Assembly (NCBI RefSeq): GCF_049999945.1
Contig: NZ_JBLYUB010000015.1
Location: 123,759-187,758 of the forward strand
Source of the DNA: Planosporangium spinosum
GTDB lineage: Bacteria; Actinomycetota; Actinomycetes; Mycobacteriales; Micromonosporaceae
Direction of reading: 5' to 3'
Length of the DNA: 64,000 bases
Part shown: one piece after another, positions 51,022 to 59,079 of the stretch
Numbering within the stretch: the stretch's first letter is position 1
How the letters are laid out: each line of letters begins with the position of its first letter
Made by a program: the position numbers and the translations under genes
The notes under the pieces: generated by a model
Databases searched by the model: none
What the model was told of the DNA's origin: nothing
What the model saw: only the letters and a program-made list of their open reading frames with translations

Positions 51022-51843
51022 TCAGCGCATCCACTCGCCCAGCGGGTCCAGGCAGAACTGGCCGCCCACCAGGTCGTGCACCGGCTCGGCCGGGGCCGGC
51101 TCGCCGAACTCCGCGATCAGCTTCGGGGCGAACCGCTCGGCGTCGTCGCCCGAGACGTAGCCGAGGGCCTTCGCGCCCTCCAGCGACCACCATCGTCGGG
51201 TGTTGTCGGAGACGCCCCAGACCATTCGGAACCCCACCGCCGGGGCGGACAGGCACGCCTCGACCAGGCGCGCCGCGTCCTCGGGCGCCAGCCAGGTCGC
51301 CAGGCCGCGGGAGCCGATCGGCTCCGGGAAGCACGACCCGATCCGGACCGCGACCACGTCGAGGCCGAACCGGTGGTGGTACAGCGCGCCGAGGGACTCG
51401 ACCGCCGCCTTCGACCAGCCGTAGAAGGTGTCCGGCCGGGCCAGCAGGTCGTCGGGCAGCTCGCTGCCGCCGGCCGGCACGTCGGCGCTGCGCCGGTAGA
51501 AGCCCACCGCGTGGTTGGACGACGCCAGGACCACCCGCGACACGCCCGCGTTCACGGCGGCCTGGAGGACGTTGTGGGTACCGACCACGTTGACCCGGAG
51601 GATGTCGTCGAAGGGCGCCTCGATCGAGATGCCACCCAGATGCAGCACCGCATCCACGTCCTGGCACGCCTTGGCCACCGCCGCCGCGTCGGTCACGTCG
51701 ACCACCAGGGTCTCCTCGCCGTCCACCGGGTCGTCGATCTCGACCACGTCCGTCAGGCGCAACGTCCGGCCCGGCGACCTCAACAGGGGGCGCAGCAACC
51801 GACCCATGTTCCCGGCCGCACCGGTAACCAACAGCCGACCCAC
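51022..51843 (-). CDS. Uronate-dehydrogenase-like NAD-dependent epimerase/dehydrogenase
   Basis: 273 residues, extended SDR fold. The nucleotide motif is VTGAAGNMG, followed by DVDAVLHLGGIS, VVLASSNHAVGFYRR, and the catalytic YGWSK (YxxxK). The SSNHAVGFY block is the one I associate with uronate dehydrogenase, which oxidises galacturonate or glucuronate to the aldarate lactone. The proximity (4-5 kb) of a sugar-acid dehydratase and importer fits this, but they are not in one operon. The pqqE stop lies 173 bases upstream, and that gap holds no gene I can see. Confidence 0.75.
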   Translation of the reverse strand: MGRLLVTGAAGNMGRLLRPLLRSPGRTLRLTDVVEIDDPVDGEETLVVDVTDAAAVAKACQDVDAVLHLGGISIEAPFDDILRVNVVGTHNVLQAAVNAGVSRVVLASSNHAVGFYRRSADVPAGGSELPDDLLARPDTFYGWSKAAVESLGALYHHRFGLDVVAVRIGSCFPEPIGSRGLATWLAPEDAARLVEACLSAPAVGFRMVWGVSDNTRRWWSLEGAKALGYVSGDDAERFAPKLIAEFGEPAPAEPVHDLVGGQFCLDPLGEWMR

Positions 51844-52016
51844 CGGGGCAACCTCCGCATCACGTCCCTATATCGATGGTCAGAATAGTCGGCTGGATGT
51901 TCCGATCGTGATTCTTCCGGCCGGCGGAAAGCGTTGCCGTACCCGCGGTGCGGGTGTCCGCGCACGTCAGCGGCGCCGGGCACGGGCACCCGGCAGGACA
52001 AGCGGCGGATTTCTCT

Positions 52017-53117
52017 TTACCGTTGCCCGGGAGGATGCGGCCGGTAGGTCGGCCGTCCGGCACCCGTACCGTCCGCCGGCACGACCCGCACCCCGGCGGC
52101 CAGGGCGGCCTCGACCAGCGGCCGGTGCGGCGAGTACCGGCAGGCCGGGTCGGTCACCGACGCGTCGCCGGTGAACTGGTACGCCTGGCAGCGGCAGCCG
52201 CCGAAGTCGACCTCGCGCCGCGGGCAACTCCGGCACGGCTCCGACATCCATTCCGTGCCCCGGAACCGGTTGAACGACTCCGAGTCGTACCAGATGGCGC
52301 GCAGCGGCCGGGACCGCACGTTCTCCACCGGCAGGTCGGGCAGCAGGTTGGCGACCGGGCAGGGCAGCACGTCCCCGTCCGGGGTCACCGTCACCTGCCA
52401 CCGCCCCCAGCCACCCATGCAGGGCTTCGGTGTGGCGGCGTGCAGGTCCGCGGTGACGTACGCGATCTCCATCCGGCCGGCGAGGCGCTCGGCGGCGGCC
52501 CGTACCGCGGCGTCGGCCGCCCGTACCTGCGCCGCCGTGGGCAGCAGCCAGTCCCGGTTGCGCCGGGCCCACCCGTAGTACTGGGTGTGCGCCAGCTCCA
52601 GCCGGTCGGCGCCCATCCGCTCGGCGAGGTCGACCAGGGCGGGGATCCGGTCGAGGTTCTGCCGGTGCAGGACGACGTTCACCGTCAGTGGCCGGCCGCT
52701 GTCCTTCACCACCCGGGCCGCGTCCAGTTTGTGCCGCCAGGTTCGGGTACCGCTGATCCGCTCGGCGCCCTCCGGTTCGGCGTCCTGCACGCTGAGCTGG
52801 ACGTGGTCCACCGGCAGGGCGGCCAGCAGCCGCGCGGACAGGCCCACGCCGCTGGTGATGAGGTTGGTGTACAGGCCGTGGTCGGCGCACGCGGCCGCCA
52901 GCTCCGGCAGGTCCGGGCGGCGCAGCGGCTCGCCGCCGGACAGGTGCACCTGGGCGACGCCCAGCGCCGCGGCCGCCGCGAACACCGACACCCAGTCCGC
53001 GGTGCCCAACTCGTCGGCGCGGGGGACCAGTGCCACCGGGTTCGCGCAGTACGCACAGTGCAGCGGGCAGGCGTGGGTCAGCTCGGCGAGCATTCCCAGC
53101 GGCGGGTACACCGTCAT
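52017..53117 (-). CDS. pqqE: PqqA peptide cyclase, radical SAM
   Basis: 366 residues. The radical SAM motif is CPLHCAYC near the N-terminus, followed by LSGGEPLRRPDL, and a C-terminal SPASM domain with several Cys (CMGGW, CPVANLLPDL, EPCRSCPRREVDFGGCRCQAY). PqqE forms the Glu-Tyr carbon-carbon cross-link in PqqA, the first step to the cofactor PQQ. The ATG overlaps the pqqD stop (ATG/TGA) and the gene ends the operon. PqqD is its peptide chaperone. Confidence 0.96.
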   Translation of the reverse strand: MTVYPPLGMLAELTHACPLHCAYCANPVALVPRADELGTADWVSVFAAAAALGVAQVHLSGGEPLRRPDLPELAAACADHGLYTNLITSGVGLSARLLAALPVDHVQLSVQDAEPEGAERISGTRTWRHKLDAARVVKDSGRPLTVNVVLHRQNLDRIPALVDLAERMGADRLELAHTQYYGWARRNRDWLLPTAAQVRAADAAVRAAAERLAGRMEIAYVTADLHAATPKPCMGGWGRWQVTVTPDGDVLPCPVANLLPDLPVENVRSRPLRAIWYDSESFNRFRGTEWMSEPCRSCPRREVDFGGCRCQAYQFTGDASVTDPACRYSPHRPLVEAALAAGVRVVPADGTGAGRPTYRPHPPGQR

Positions 53118-53380
53118 GTCAGCTCCACCAGCTTCTGGTCGGCGAGGTCGCGCAGTAGCTGTTCGACCTCGTGCGCCTCGACGCCGTCGTAGTCGTCGCC
53201 GAGCGCGGTGACGATCGCGGTGACGCCGCGCCGCCCGTCGCACAGGGCCAGGACCGCGGCGGCGGTCTCGTTGAGCACGAACACCGCCTCGGGCAGCATG
53301 GCCAGCCACTCGCCGCGGGCGGGATGCCAGCGCAGCGACGCGTGGGGCGCCAGCCGCGGCGTCCCGACTCCCGGTGTCAT
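53114..53380 (-). CDS. pqqD: PQQ biosynthesis peptide chaperone PqqD
   Basis: 88 residues. The opening PRLAPHASLRWHPARGEWLAMLPEAVFVLNETAAAVLALCDG and the acidic winged-helix segment EVEQLLRDLADQKLVEL match PqqD, which binds PqqA and presents it to PqqE. It overlaps pqqC upstream and pqqE downstream by four bases each. Confidence 0.95.
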   Translation of the reverse strand: MTPGVGTPRLAPHASLRWHPARGEWLAMLPEAVFVLNETAAAVLALCDGRRGVTAIVTALGDDYDGVEAHEVEQLLRDLADQKLVELT

Positions 53381-54063
53381 GGCACCGCCCGGTACGCGTA
53401 GTCGACGGCGTCCAGCATGGACCACAGCACCTCGCACTTGAGGGTGAGCGCGTCGCAGGCGGCCGCCCGGCGCTCCGGCGTGTCGCAGTAGGACGTGACG
53501 ACCTCCAACGCGTACGACGCCTCCTTGGGTGCCTGCGCGCACCGCTTCTCGAAGTACGCCAGCCCGTCGGCGTCGATCCACGGGTAGAACCGCCGGAACG
53601 CGGCGATGCGGCGCGTCATCAGGTCGGGGGCGAACAGTTCGGTCAGCGAGGACGCGACCCCGGCGGTCCAGTGCGCGGTACGGCAGAACTCCAGGTACCG
53701 GTCGACGGCGAACCGGACGCCGGGCAGCACCCCGCGGTCGTCGAGCACCTCGGCGCGGTCCAGGCCGACCGCGTCGCACAGGCGCAGCCAATCGGCCAGG
53801 CCGCCGGCTCCCTCGCGCGGCCCGTCGTGGTACACCAGCCGCTCGTACCAGTGCCGGCGCACCGCCTGCACCGGACAGTTCGCGATGACCGCGGCGTCCT
53901 TGCGTGGCAGGGACTTCTGGTAGTACCAGCGGTTGGCCACGAACCCGCGGATCTGGTCGGGGGACAGGTGCCCCGCCAGCATCGCCCGCTGGAACGGATG
54001 GTTGGCCCAGTACACCTCGGAGCGGCCGCGCAGCCGCGCCACGAACGATTCGACGTCGTCCAT
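53377..54063 (-). CDS. pqqC: Pyrroloquinoline-quinone synthase
   Basis: 228 residues, all-helical TenA/heme-oxygenase-like fold. Characteristic stretches are HPFQRAMLAGHLSPDQIRGFVANRWYYQKSLPRKDAAV, HWYERLVYHDG, LTELFAPDLMTRRIAAF and the final CEVLWSMLDAVDYAY. PqqC carries out the last eight-electron oxidation and ring closure to PQQ. Its start overlaps the pqqB stop by one base (TGATG). Confidence 0.96.
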   Translation of the reverse strand: MDDVESFVARLRGRSEVYWANHPFQRAMLAGHLSPDQIRGFVANRWYYQKSLPRKDAAVIANCPVQAVRRHWYERLVYHDGPREGAGGLADWLRLCDAVGLDRAEVLDDRGVLPGVRFAVDRYLEFCRTAHWTAGVASSLTELFAPDLMTRRIAAFRRFYPWIDADGLAYFEKRCAQAPKEASYALEVVTSYCDTPERRAAACDALTLKCEVLWSMLDAVDYAYRAVP

Positions 54064-54983
54064 CACAGGTCGATCTCCATGCCGTCGTGGGCGACCTCGA
54101 TCCCGGCCGCCTCGACCCGGTGGCGTTCGGGGGAGTCCTCCATCAGGAGCGGGTTGGTGTTGTTGAGGTGCGTGTAGATCCGCCGGGCAGGCGGCAGCGC
54201 CGCGAAGCGCTCCAGGGTTCCGCCGGGGCCGGTGACCGGCGCGTGACCCATCGCGCGCGACGTCCTGCCCGGCAGGCCGACCGAGGCCAGTTCGTCGTCG
54301 GACCAGCAGGTGCCGTCCAAAAACGCGCAGTCGGTGTCCTTGAGCTCCGCCGCGATCTCGTCGGTCAGCGCCGGCAGGCACGGGACGTAGGCCAGGCTCG
54401 CGCCCGCCGGGTCGGTGAACCGGTAGCCGACCACCGCCGCCGGATCGGGGTCGAGCGCGCCGGCGTAACGGGGCTGTTTCGTCGAACCCGTCGCGACGGC
54501 CCGGCAGGACAGCCCGCTCGGCGGGTCGACGACCGTGTCCACGCCCACGGCGAGTTCCCGGGCGTCCACCGGCCGGTACGCCGACAGGATGGCCAGGAGC
54601 GGCGCCGCCGCCCGCAGGATCCAGCCCGTCGCGTACACCACGAGCCCGCCGCCCTCGCGTCCGCCGCCCTCGCGTCCGCCGCCCTCGCGCAGCGAGAGCA
54701 GGCCGGTGACGTGGTCGAGTTCGGCGTCGGTCAGCAGCACGGCGGTGATCGGGTCGCGCCGCACCGGCCCGGCGGTCGGCGCGAGCCGGGCCAGTTGGGT
54801 GCCGAGGTCCGGTGTGGCGTTGACCAGCAGCCACCGCTGCCGGTCGGCGCTGACCGCGATGGCGGCCTGGGTGCGCGTACGGGCCGCACACGTGCCGGCC
54901 CGTACACCCGAGCAGTTGCGGCAGGCACAGTTCCACTGCGGGAAGCCCCCGCCCGCCGCGGATCCGAGGACCCGTACCCGCAC
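54063..54983 (-). CDS. pqqB: PQQ biosynthesis protein PqqB
   Basis: 306 residues of metallo-beta-lactamase fold. The start RVLGSAAGGGFPQWNCACRNC carries the Cys-type structural zinc site, LLVNATPDLGTQL and VLLTDAELDHVTGLLSLRE form the metal-binding core (the usual HxHxDH is altered to TDAELDH as in PqqB), and YTHLNNTNPLL is near the C-terminus. PqqB hydroxylates the cross-linked Glu-Tyr intermediate. It carries a 15-bp tandem repeat encoding three GGGRE-like units directly after LSLRE. The GTG start is one base after the pqqA stop. Confidence 0.93.
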   Translation of the reverse strand: MRVRVLGSAAGGGFPQWNCACRNCSGVRAGTCAARTRTQAAIAVSADRQRWLLVNATPDLGTQLARLAPTAGPVRRDPITAVLLTDAELDHVTGLLSLREGGGREGGGREGGGLVVYATGWILRAAAPLLAILSAYRPVDARELAVGVDTVVDPPSGLSCRAVATGSTKQPRYAGALDPDPAAVVGYRFTDPAGASLAYVPCLPALTDEIAAELKDTDCAFLDGTCWSDDELASVGLPGRTSRAMGHAPVTGPGGTLERFAALPPARRIYTHLNNTNPLLMEDSPERHRVEAAGIEVAHDGMEIDL

Positions 54984-54984
54984 G

Positions 54985-55095
54985 TCAGGGACGCAACGGG
55001 TCGAGTCCGGCGTACGACGTGACCTCGGCGCCGAGGCGGACCTGTGTCGCCTCGGGCCGTACCCACCGACGGCGGGTCCTGGTGGTGTCGGTCAT
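54985..55095 (-). CDS. pqqA: PQQ precursor peptide PqqA
   Basis: A 36-residue peptide, MTDTTRTRRRWVRPEATQVR followed by LGAEVTSYAGLDPLRP. It has the invariant Glu-x3-Tyr (EVTSY) that is cross-linked to make PQQ, preceded by the W-x-x-P-E and L-G segment of PqqA peptides. GGGAGG lies six bases before the ATG. It is the first gene of pqqABCDE, one base before pqqB. The Arg-rich N-terminus is longer than in the proteobacterial peptides of about 23 residues. Confidence 0.93.
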   Translation of the reverse strand: MTDTTRTRRRWVRPEATQVRLGAEVTSYAGLDPLRP

Positions 55096-55234
55096 CTGAC
55101 CTCCCGTGTTCGTCGTCGGACAGTGACCTGGTGAGCACTGTCCGAAGGCGAATCTAAGCGACGTTCATCGATGTCGGATCGATTCCGGGCCGCCTTTTCG
55201 CCCGACGGGAACCTATGCGTGAGGCAACGTACGG

Positions 55235-55396
55235 ATGGGCGACCAACCGTGCGGTCCGCGGATGGGCGACCAACCGTGCGGTCCGCGGATGGGCGACCAA
55301 CCGTGCGGTCCGCGGATGGGCGACCAACCGTGCGGTCCGCGGATGGGCGACCAACCGTGCGGTCCGCGGATGGGCGACCAACCGCGCGATCGCGAA
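55235..55396. repeat. 27-bp direct-repeat (iteron-like) array upstream of pqqA
   Basis: Five perfect head-to-tail 27-bp copies starting at 55235, 55262, 55289, 55316 and 55343, then a sixth that diverges after about 15 bases. Each unit contains ATGGGCGACCA, then the near-palindrome ACCGTGCGGT, then CCGCGG. The array begins 140 bases upstream of the pqqA start and lies between the pqq operon and a FadR-type regulator gene. Because 27 is a multiple of three, several frames are open through it, but none looks like a real protein. Confidence 0.92.
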
Positions 55397-55510
55397 CTGC
55401 CCGGTAGCCGGCGCGTCAAACGCCCGGCGCGTCAACCGCCCGCCGTCCCGAGGTACCGACCGACCGCCCGCCGCCCCGAGGTGCCGACCGCCCGCCTGCC
55501 GCCCGGACCG

Positions 55511-56182
55511 CTAAACGGCCTGGCGCAGCCACTCCTCGACGCCGGCGACATGCACGGCCGCCCAGGACCGCGCCAGCTCGGGCTGGCGGGACCGGATCGC
55601 CTGGAGGATGGCCCGGTGCTGCTCGTTGGTGCGCGCCGCGGCGCCCTCCTGGGAGATGCCGCGCCAGATCCGGGCCCGTACCGTCGGCGCGGACAGGTTG
55701 TCGATCAACGAGGCGAGCACCGGGTTGCCCGACCCGACCGCGATGCGCCGGTGGAACTCCAGGTCGGTGGTGATCAGGCGCTCGATGTCGGGGTCGTCGC
55801 CCAGCTCGTCCAGCACCGCGCCCAGCTCGTCGATCGCCTCGTCGCTCATCGCCAGGGCCGCCATCGCGCTCGCCGCGGGTTCGAGGATGCGGCGCACCTC
55901 CAGCAGGTGCAGCACGCTGTCGTCGCGGTGGAAATCGGCGAGGAACGACACCGCGTCCAGCAGCAGCTCCGGCCGCAGGCTGGTCACGTAGGTGCCGTCG
56001 CCCTGGCGCACGTCGAGCACGCGCACCAGCGACAGCGCGCGGACCGCCTCGCGCAGCGAGTTGCGCGACAGCCCGAGGCGGTTGGCGAGGTCGGCCTCCT
56101 TGGGGAGGCGGTCGCCCGGGCGTAGCTGCCCGGAGACGATCATCTCTTTGATGCGTTCGATCGCCTCGTCGGTAATGGCCAT
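55511..56182 (-). CDS. FadR-subfamily GntR regulator (FCD domain)
   Basis: 223 residues. GntR winged helix (about 5-70: IKEMIVSGQLRPGDRLPKEADLANRLGLSRNSLREAVRAL) and an FCD ligand domain (about 85-220: LEVRRILEPAASAMAA, DLEFHRRIAVGSGNPVL, EQHRAILQAIRSRQPELARSWAAVHV), including the His/Asp metal site positions. Such regulators sense organic or sugar acids and control catabolic genes; the IlvD/Edd dehydratase immediately upstream on the same strand is the likely target. The start MAITDEAIERI was chosen by family alignment; no Shine-Dalgarno is visible, so it may be leaderless. Confidence 0.9.
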   Translation of the reverse strand: MAITDEAIERIKEMIVSGQLRPGDRLPKEADLANRLGLSRNSLREAVRALSLVRVLDVRQGDGTYVTSLRPELLLDAVSFLADFHRDDSVLHLLEVRRILEPAASAMAALAMSDEAIDELGAVLDELGDDPDIERLITTDLEFHRRIAVGSGNPVLASLIDNLSAPTVRARIWRGISQEGAAARTNEQHRAILQAIRSRQPELARSWAAVHVAGVEEWLRQAV

Positions 56183-56228
56183 GCAGGAAGGATAGGGGCG
56201 GGCGCCGACCGGAGCCTCCCTCGATGAC

Positions 56229-56313
56229 ACCTTGATCGTCACGACTTCCCGGAAACTGTGGCCTCAGGAGTGGGCCGAGACCACGACTTCCCGGAAGTTG
56301 TGACGATCAAGGT
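56229..56313. repeat. REP-like double-palindrome hairpin, copy 2
   Basis: The same element as at 34.4 kb, here extended by an outer stem ACCTTGATCGTCAC / GTGACGATCAAGGT. The right arm keeps the palindrome as GACTTCCCGGAAGTT; the left has drifted (GACTTCCCGGAAACT). It lies between the dehydratase gene and the FadR-type regulator, both on the minus strand, so it probably separates their transcripts. Confidence 0.85.
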
Positions 56314-56354
56314 TCGCCGGTGTCCGGTCAACGTCGCCGGTGTCCGGTCCCGGT

Positions 56355-58079
56355 TCAGCGGGCGTCCGGTTCGGGGACGGCCGCCCGGTCGGCCAGGAAG
56401 TCGAAGTCGCAGCCGGCGTCGGCCTGCGAGACGTGGGCGGCGTGCAGTGCGCCGTACCCGCGCGGGTACCGGGCCGGTGGCGGGGTCCAGGCGGCGCGGC
56501 GGCGGGCCAGCTCCTCGTCGCTCACCTCCAGTGTCAGCCGCCGCCCGGGTACGTCGAGGGTCATGAGGTCGCCGTCGCGTACCAGCGCGAGCGGGCCGCC
56601 GACGTGCGACTCGGGCGCCACGTGCAGCACGCAGGCGCCGTAGCTGGTGCCGCTCATCCGGGCGTCGGACACCCGTACCATGTCGCGCACGCCCTGCTTG
56701 AGCAGCGTGGCCGGGATCGGCAGCATGCCGTGCTCGGGCATGCCGGGGCCGCCCAGCGGGCCGGAGGAACGCAGCACCAGTACGCTGTCGGCGTCCACGT
56801 CGAGATCGTCGTCGTCGATGCGGGCGAGCAGGTCGGCGTACCCGTCGAAGACGACCGCGGGGCCGGTGTGGACCAGCAGCGCCGGGTCGGCGGCGAGGTG
56901 CTTGATGACCGCGCCGTCGGGGGCGAGGTTGCCGCGCAGCACGGCCAGCCCGCCTTCGCCCGCGACCGGCTTGTCGCGGGGGCGGATCACGTCGTCGTCG
57001 TAGACCTCGGCGCCCGCGACCGCCTCGCGCAGCGTGACCCCGGCGACGGTCGGCCGGTCCGGGTGCAGCAGGTCGGTGATCCGCGCGAGCAGGCCGCGCA
57101 GGCCGCCCGCGTAGAAGAAGTCCTCCATCAGGTACGCGCCGCCGGGCCGGATATTGGCCAGCACCGGGGTGCGGCGGGCGGCGGCGTCGAAGTCGTCGAC
57201 GGTCAGGTCGACCCCGCTGCGGCGGGCCATCGCGATGAGGTGGATGACCGCGTTGGTGGAGCCGCCGAGGGCGAGCACGGTGGTCACCGCGTCGGCGTAC
57301 GCGTCGGCGGTGAGGATCGTCGACGGCTTCACGTCGTCGGCGGCCAGCGTCACGGCGCGGATGCCGGTGGCGGCGGCGAGCCGGGTGTGCGCCGAGTCGG
57401 CGGCCGGGATGGACGCCGCGCCGGGCAGGGTCATGCCGAGCACCTCCGCCACCGAGGTCATGGTGGAGGCGGTACCCATCGTCATGCAGTGCCCGTACGA
57501 GCGGGCGATGCCCTGCTCCAGCTCCTCCCACTGGCGGTCGTCGACCAGCCCGGCGCGCCGGTCGTCCCAGTACCGCCACATGTCGCTGCCGCTGCCGAGC
57601 ACCTCGCCGCGCCAGTTCCCGCGCAGCATCGGACCGGCCGGGAAGAAGATCGCCGGTACGTCGGCGCTGATCGCGCCCATCAGCAGGGCCGGGGTGGTCT
57701 TGTCGCAGCCACCCATCAGCACCACCGAGTCGACCGGGTACGAGCGGATCAGCTCCTCGGTCTGCATCGCCAGCAGGTTGCGGTACAGCATCGCGGTCGG
57801 CTTGCTGTAGGTCTCCCCGGCGACGGCGCCGGCCGGGATCATCACCGGGTACCCGCCGGCCTGCCACACGCCCCGCTTGACCGCCTCGGCCCGCTCCTTG
57901 AGGTGCAGGTGGCACGGGTTGATCTCGCTCCAGGTGTCGATGACGCCGACCACCGGCTTGCCGAGGTGCTCCTCCGCCCCGATGCCCATCTGCCGGGTAC
58001 GGGCCCGGTGGCTGAACCCCCGGACCCCCTCGCCGCCGTACCAGCGGTGACTGCGTAGCTGCTCCGGTGACCTCACCAC
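56355..58079 (-). CDS. IlvD/Edd-family sugar-acid dehydratase
   Basis: 574 residues. The family blocks are WSEINPCHLHLKERAEAVKRGVW (first cluster Cys), VVLMGGCDKTTPALLMGA (second Cys), YGHCMTMGTASTM (third Cys), LALGGSTNAVIHL and the C-terminal DARMSGTSYGACVLHVAPES with the catalytic Ser. The N-terminus RSHRWYGGEGVRGFSHRARTRQ resembles arabonate/xylonate dehydratases more than biosynthetic IlvD. It would convert an aldonic acid to the 2-keto-3-deoxy acid with an Fe-S cluster. A FadR-type regulator and an ABC importer flank it. Confidence 0.88.
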   Translation of the reverse strand: MVRSPEQLRSHRWYGGEGVRGFSHRARTRQMGIGAEEHLGKPVVGVIDTWSEINPCHLHLKERAEAVKRGVWQAGGYPVMIPAGAVAGETYSKPTAMLYRNLLAMQTEELIRSYPVDSVVLMGGCDKTTPALLMGAISADVPAIFFPAGPMLRGNWRGEVLGSGSDMWRYWDDRRAGLVDDRQWEELEQGIARSYGHCMTMGTASTMTSVAEVLGMTLPGAASIPAADSAHTRLAAATGIRAVTLAADDVKPSTILTADAYADAVTTVLALGGSTNAVIHLIAMARRSGVDLTVDDFDAAARRTPVLANIRPGGAYLMEDFFYAGGLRGLLARITDLLHPDRPTVAGVTLREAVAGAEVYDDDVIRPRDKPVAGEGGLAVLRGNLAPDGAVIKHLAADPALLVHTGPAVVFDGYADLLARIDDDDLDVDADSVLVLRSSGPLGGPGMPEHGMLPIPATLLKQGVRDMVRVSDARMSGTSYGACVLHVAPESHVGGPLALVRDGDLMTLDVPGRRLTLEVSDEELARRRAAWTPPPARYPRGYGALHAAHVSQADAGCDFDFLADRAAVPEPDAR

Positions 58080-58094
58080 GCGCGTCCCTTCCCA

Positions 58095-58170
58095 TGATCG
58101 TCACAACTTCAGGGAAGTTGTGGCCTCGGAAGGGTGCTGAGACCACAACTTCCGGGAAGTTGTCCCGATC
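58095..58170. repeat. REP-like double-palindrome hairpin, copy 3
   Basis: Third copy of the element: ATGATCGTCACAACTTC then a palindrome arm, GTTGTGGCCTC, a short loop, GAGACCACAACTTCC, and GGAAGTTGT. It lies between the dehydratase start and the end of the ABC importer operon, about ten bases past the permease stop, and is positioned as its terminator. Confidence 0.85.
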
Positions 58171-58179
58171 TTCAGATCG

Positions 58180-59079
58180 TCAGTGCGATTCGCGTTGCTC
58201 GCCGACCCGGGTCACCAGCTGCGTCGGGTTGACGAAGCGCAGCGCGACGACCAGGAGGACGAGCATGGACAGGGTGTAGATGACCGCCATGGCGTCCACC
58301 GCCTGCGGCGCCCGGATACCGGCGGCCGACATCGAGTAGTACAGCGTGACGACCAGCGTCTGGCTGCTCGGCCCGGCGGTGAGGAAGGTCAGCTCGAACA
58401 TGCCGACCGTGCGCACCAGTACCAGGATCGAGGCGGCGAGCACGCCGGGTACCAGCAGCGGCAGCAGCACCTTGGTGAAGATGGCCCGGGTGCTCGCCCC
58501 GCACATCCGCGCGGCAGCCTCGATCTTCGGGTCGATCTGCTCGATGAACGGCGTCATCGTGAGGACCACGAACGGCACCGACGGTACGAGGTTGGCCAGG
58601 ATGACGCCCCACATCGTGCCGCCGAGGTGGAACTTGTAGAGCACCGTGGCCAGCGGGATGCCGTACGCGATCGGCGGCACCATGATCGGAAGCAGGAACG
58701 CCAGCGTGACCAGCCGCTTGCCCGGGAAGTTGCGCCGGGCCAGCGCGTACGCGGCCGGTACCCCGATGAGCGCGGAGACCACCACGACGGCCAGCGACAC
58801 CTGCAACGTCACCTTCAGCACGTCGAAGAGCGCGAACTCCTTCCACGCGTCGGCGTAGTGGTGCCCGGTCATGCCGTCCGGCCACCAGGTGCCGAACCAC
58901 CGGGTGGAGAACGAGTTCACCACGACGGCGGCGACCACGCCGACCAGGTTGACGAAGAAGAAGATCATGACGCCCCAGACCAGCCACACGCCGGGACGGG
59001 CGGTGATTTTCCTGGTCCTGGAGGATTTTCCGTCTTCGGGCACGGATAGCCCTGCGGGACCATGGGCGAGTGCGGTCAT
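58180..59079 (-). CDS. ABC importer permease (PotC-like)
   Basis: 299 residues, about six membrane helices (WGVMIFFFVNLVGVVAAVVV onwards) and the EAA loop EAAARMCGASTRAIFTKVLLPLLVPG that contacts the ATPase. It belongs to the spermidine/putrescine-iron-thiamine type (PotC-like) of permeases. It is the last gene of a coupled four-gene importer operon; the ATG overlaps the stop of the other permease (ATGA). The substrate is not clear from the permease. Confidence 0.9.
   Translation of the reverse strand: MTALAHGPAGLSVPEDGKSSRTRKITARPGVWLVWGVMIFFFVNLVGVVAAVVVNSFSTRWFGTWWPDGMTGHHYADAWKEFALFDVLKVTLQVSLAVVVVSALIGVPAAYALARRNFPGKRLVTLAFLLPIMVPPIAYGIPLATVLYKFHLGGTMWGVILANLVPSVPFVVLTMTPFIEQIDPKIEAAARMCGASTRAIFTKVLLPLLVPGVLAASILVLVRTVGMFELTFLTAGPSSQTLVVTLYYSMSAAGIRAPQAVDAMAVIYTLSMLVLLVVALRFVNPTQLVTRVGEQRESH

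Noticed and set aside
55235..55396. CRISPR array
   Set aside because: The 27-bp units are directly adjacent with no unique spacers between them, and no cas genes are near. It is a tandem repeat.
55215..55514. Repetitive protein encoded by the 27-bp array
   Set aside because: Open frames exist on both strands only because the unit length is a multiple of three without stops. There is no ribosome-binding site or family similarity.
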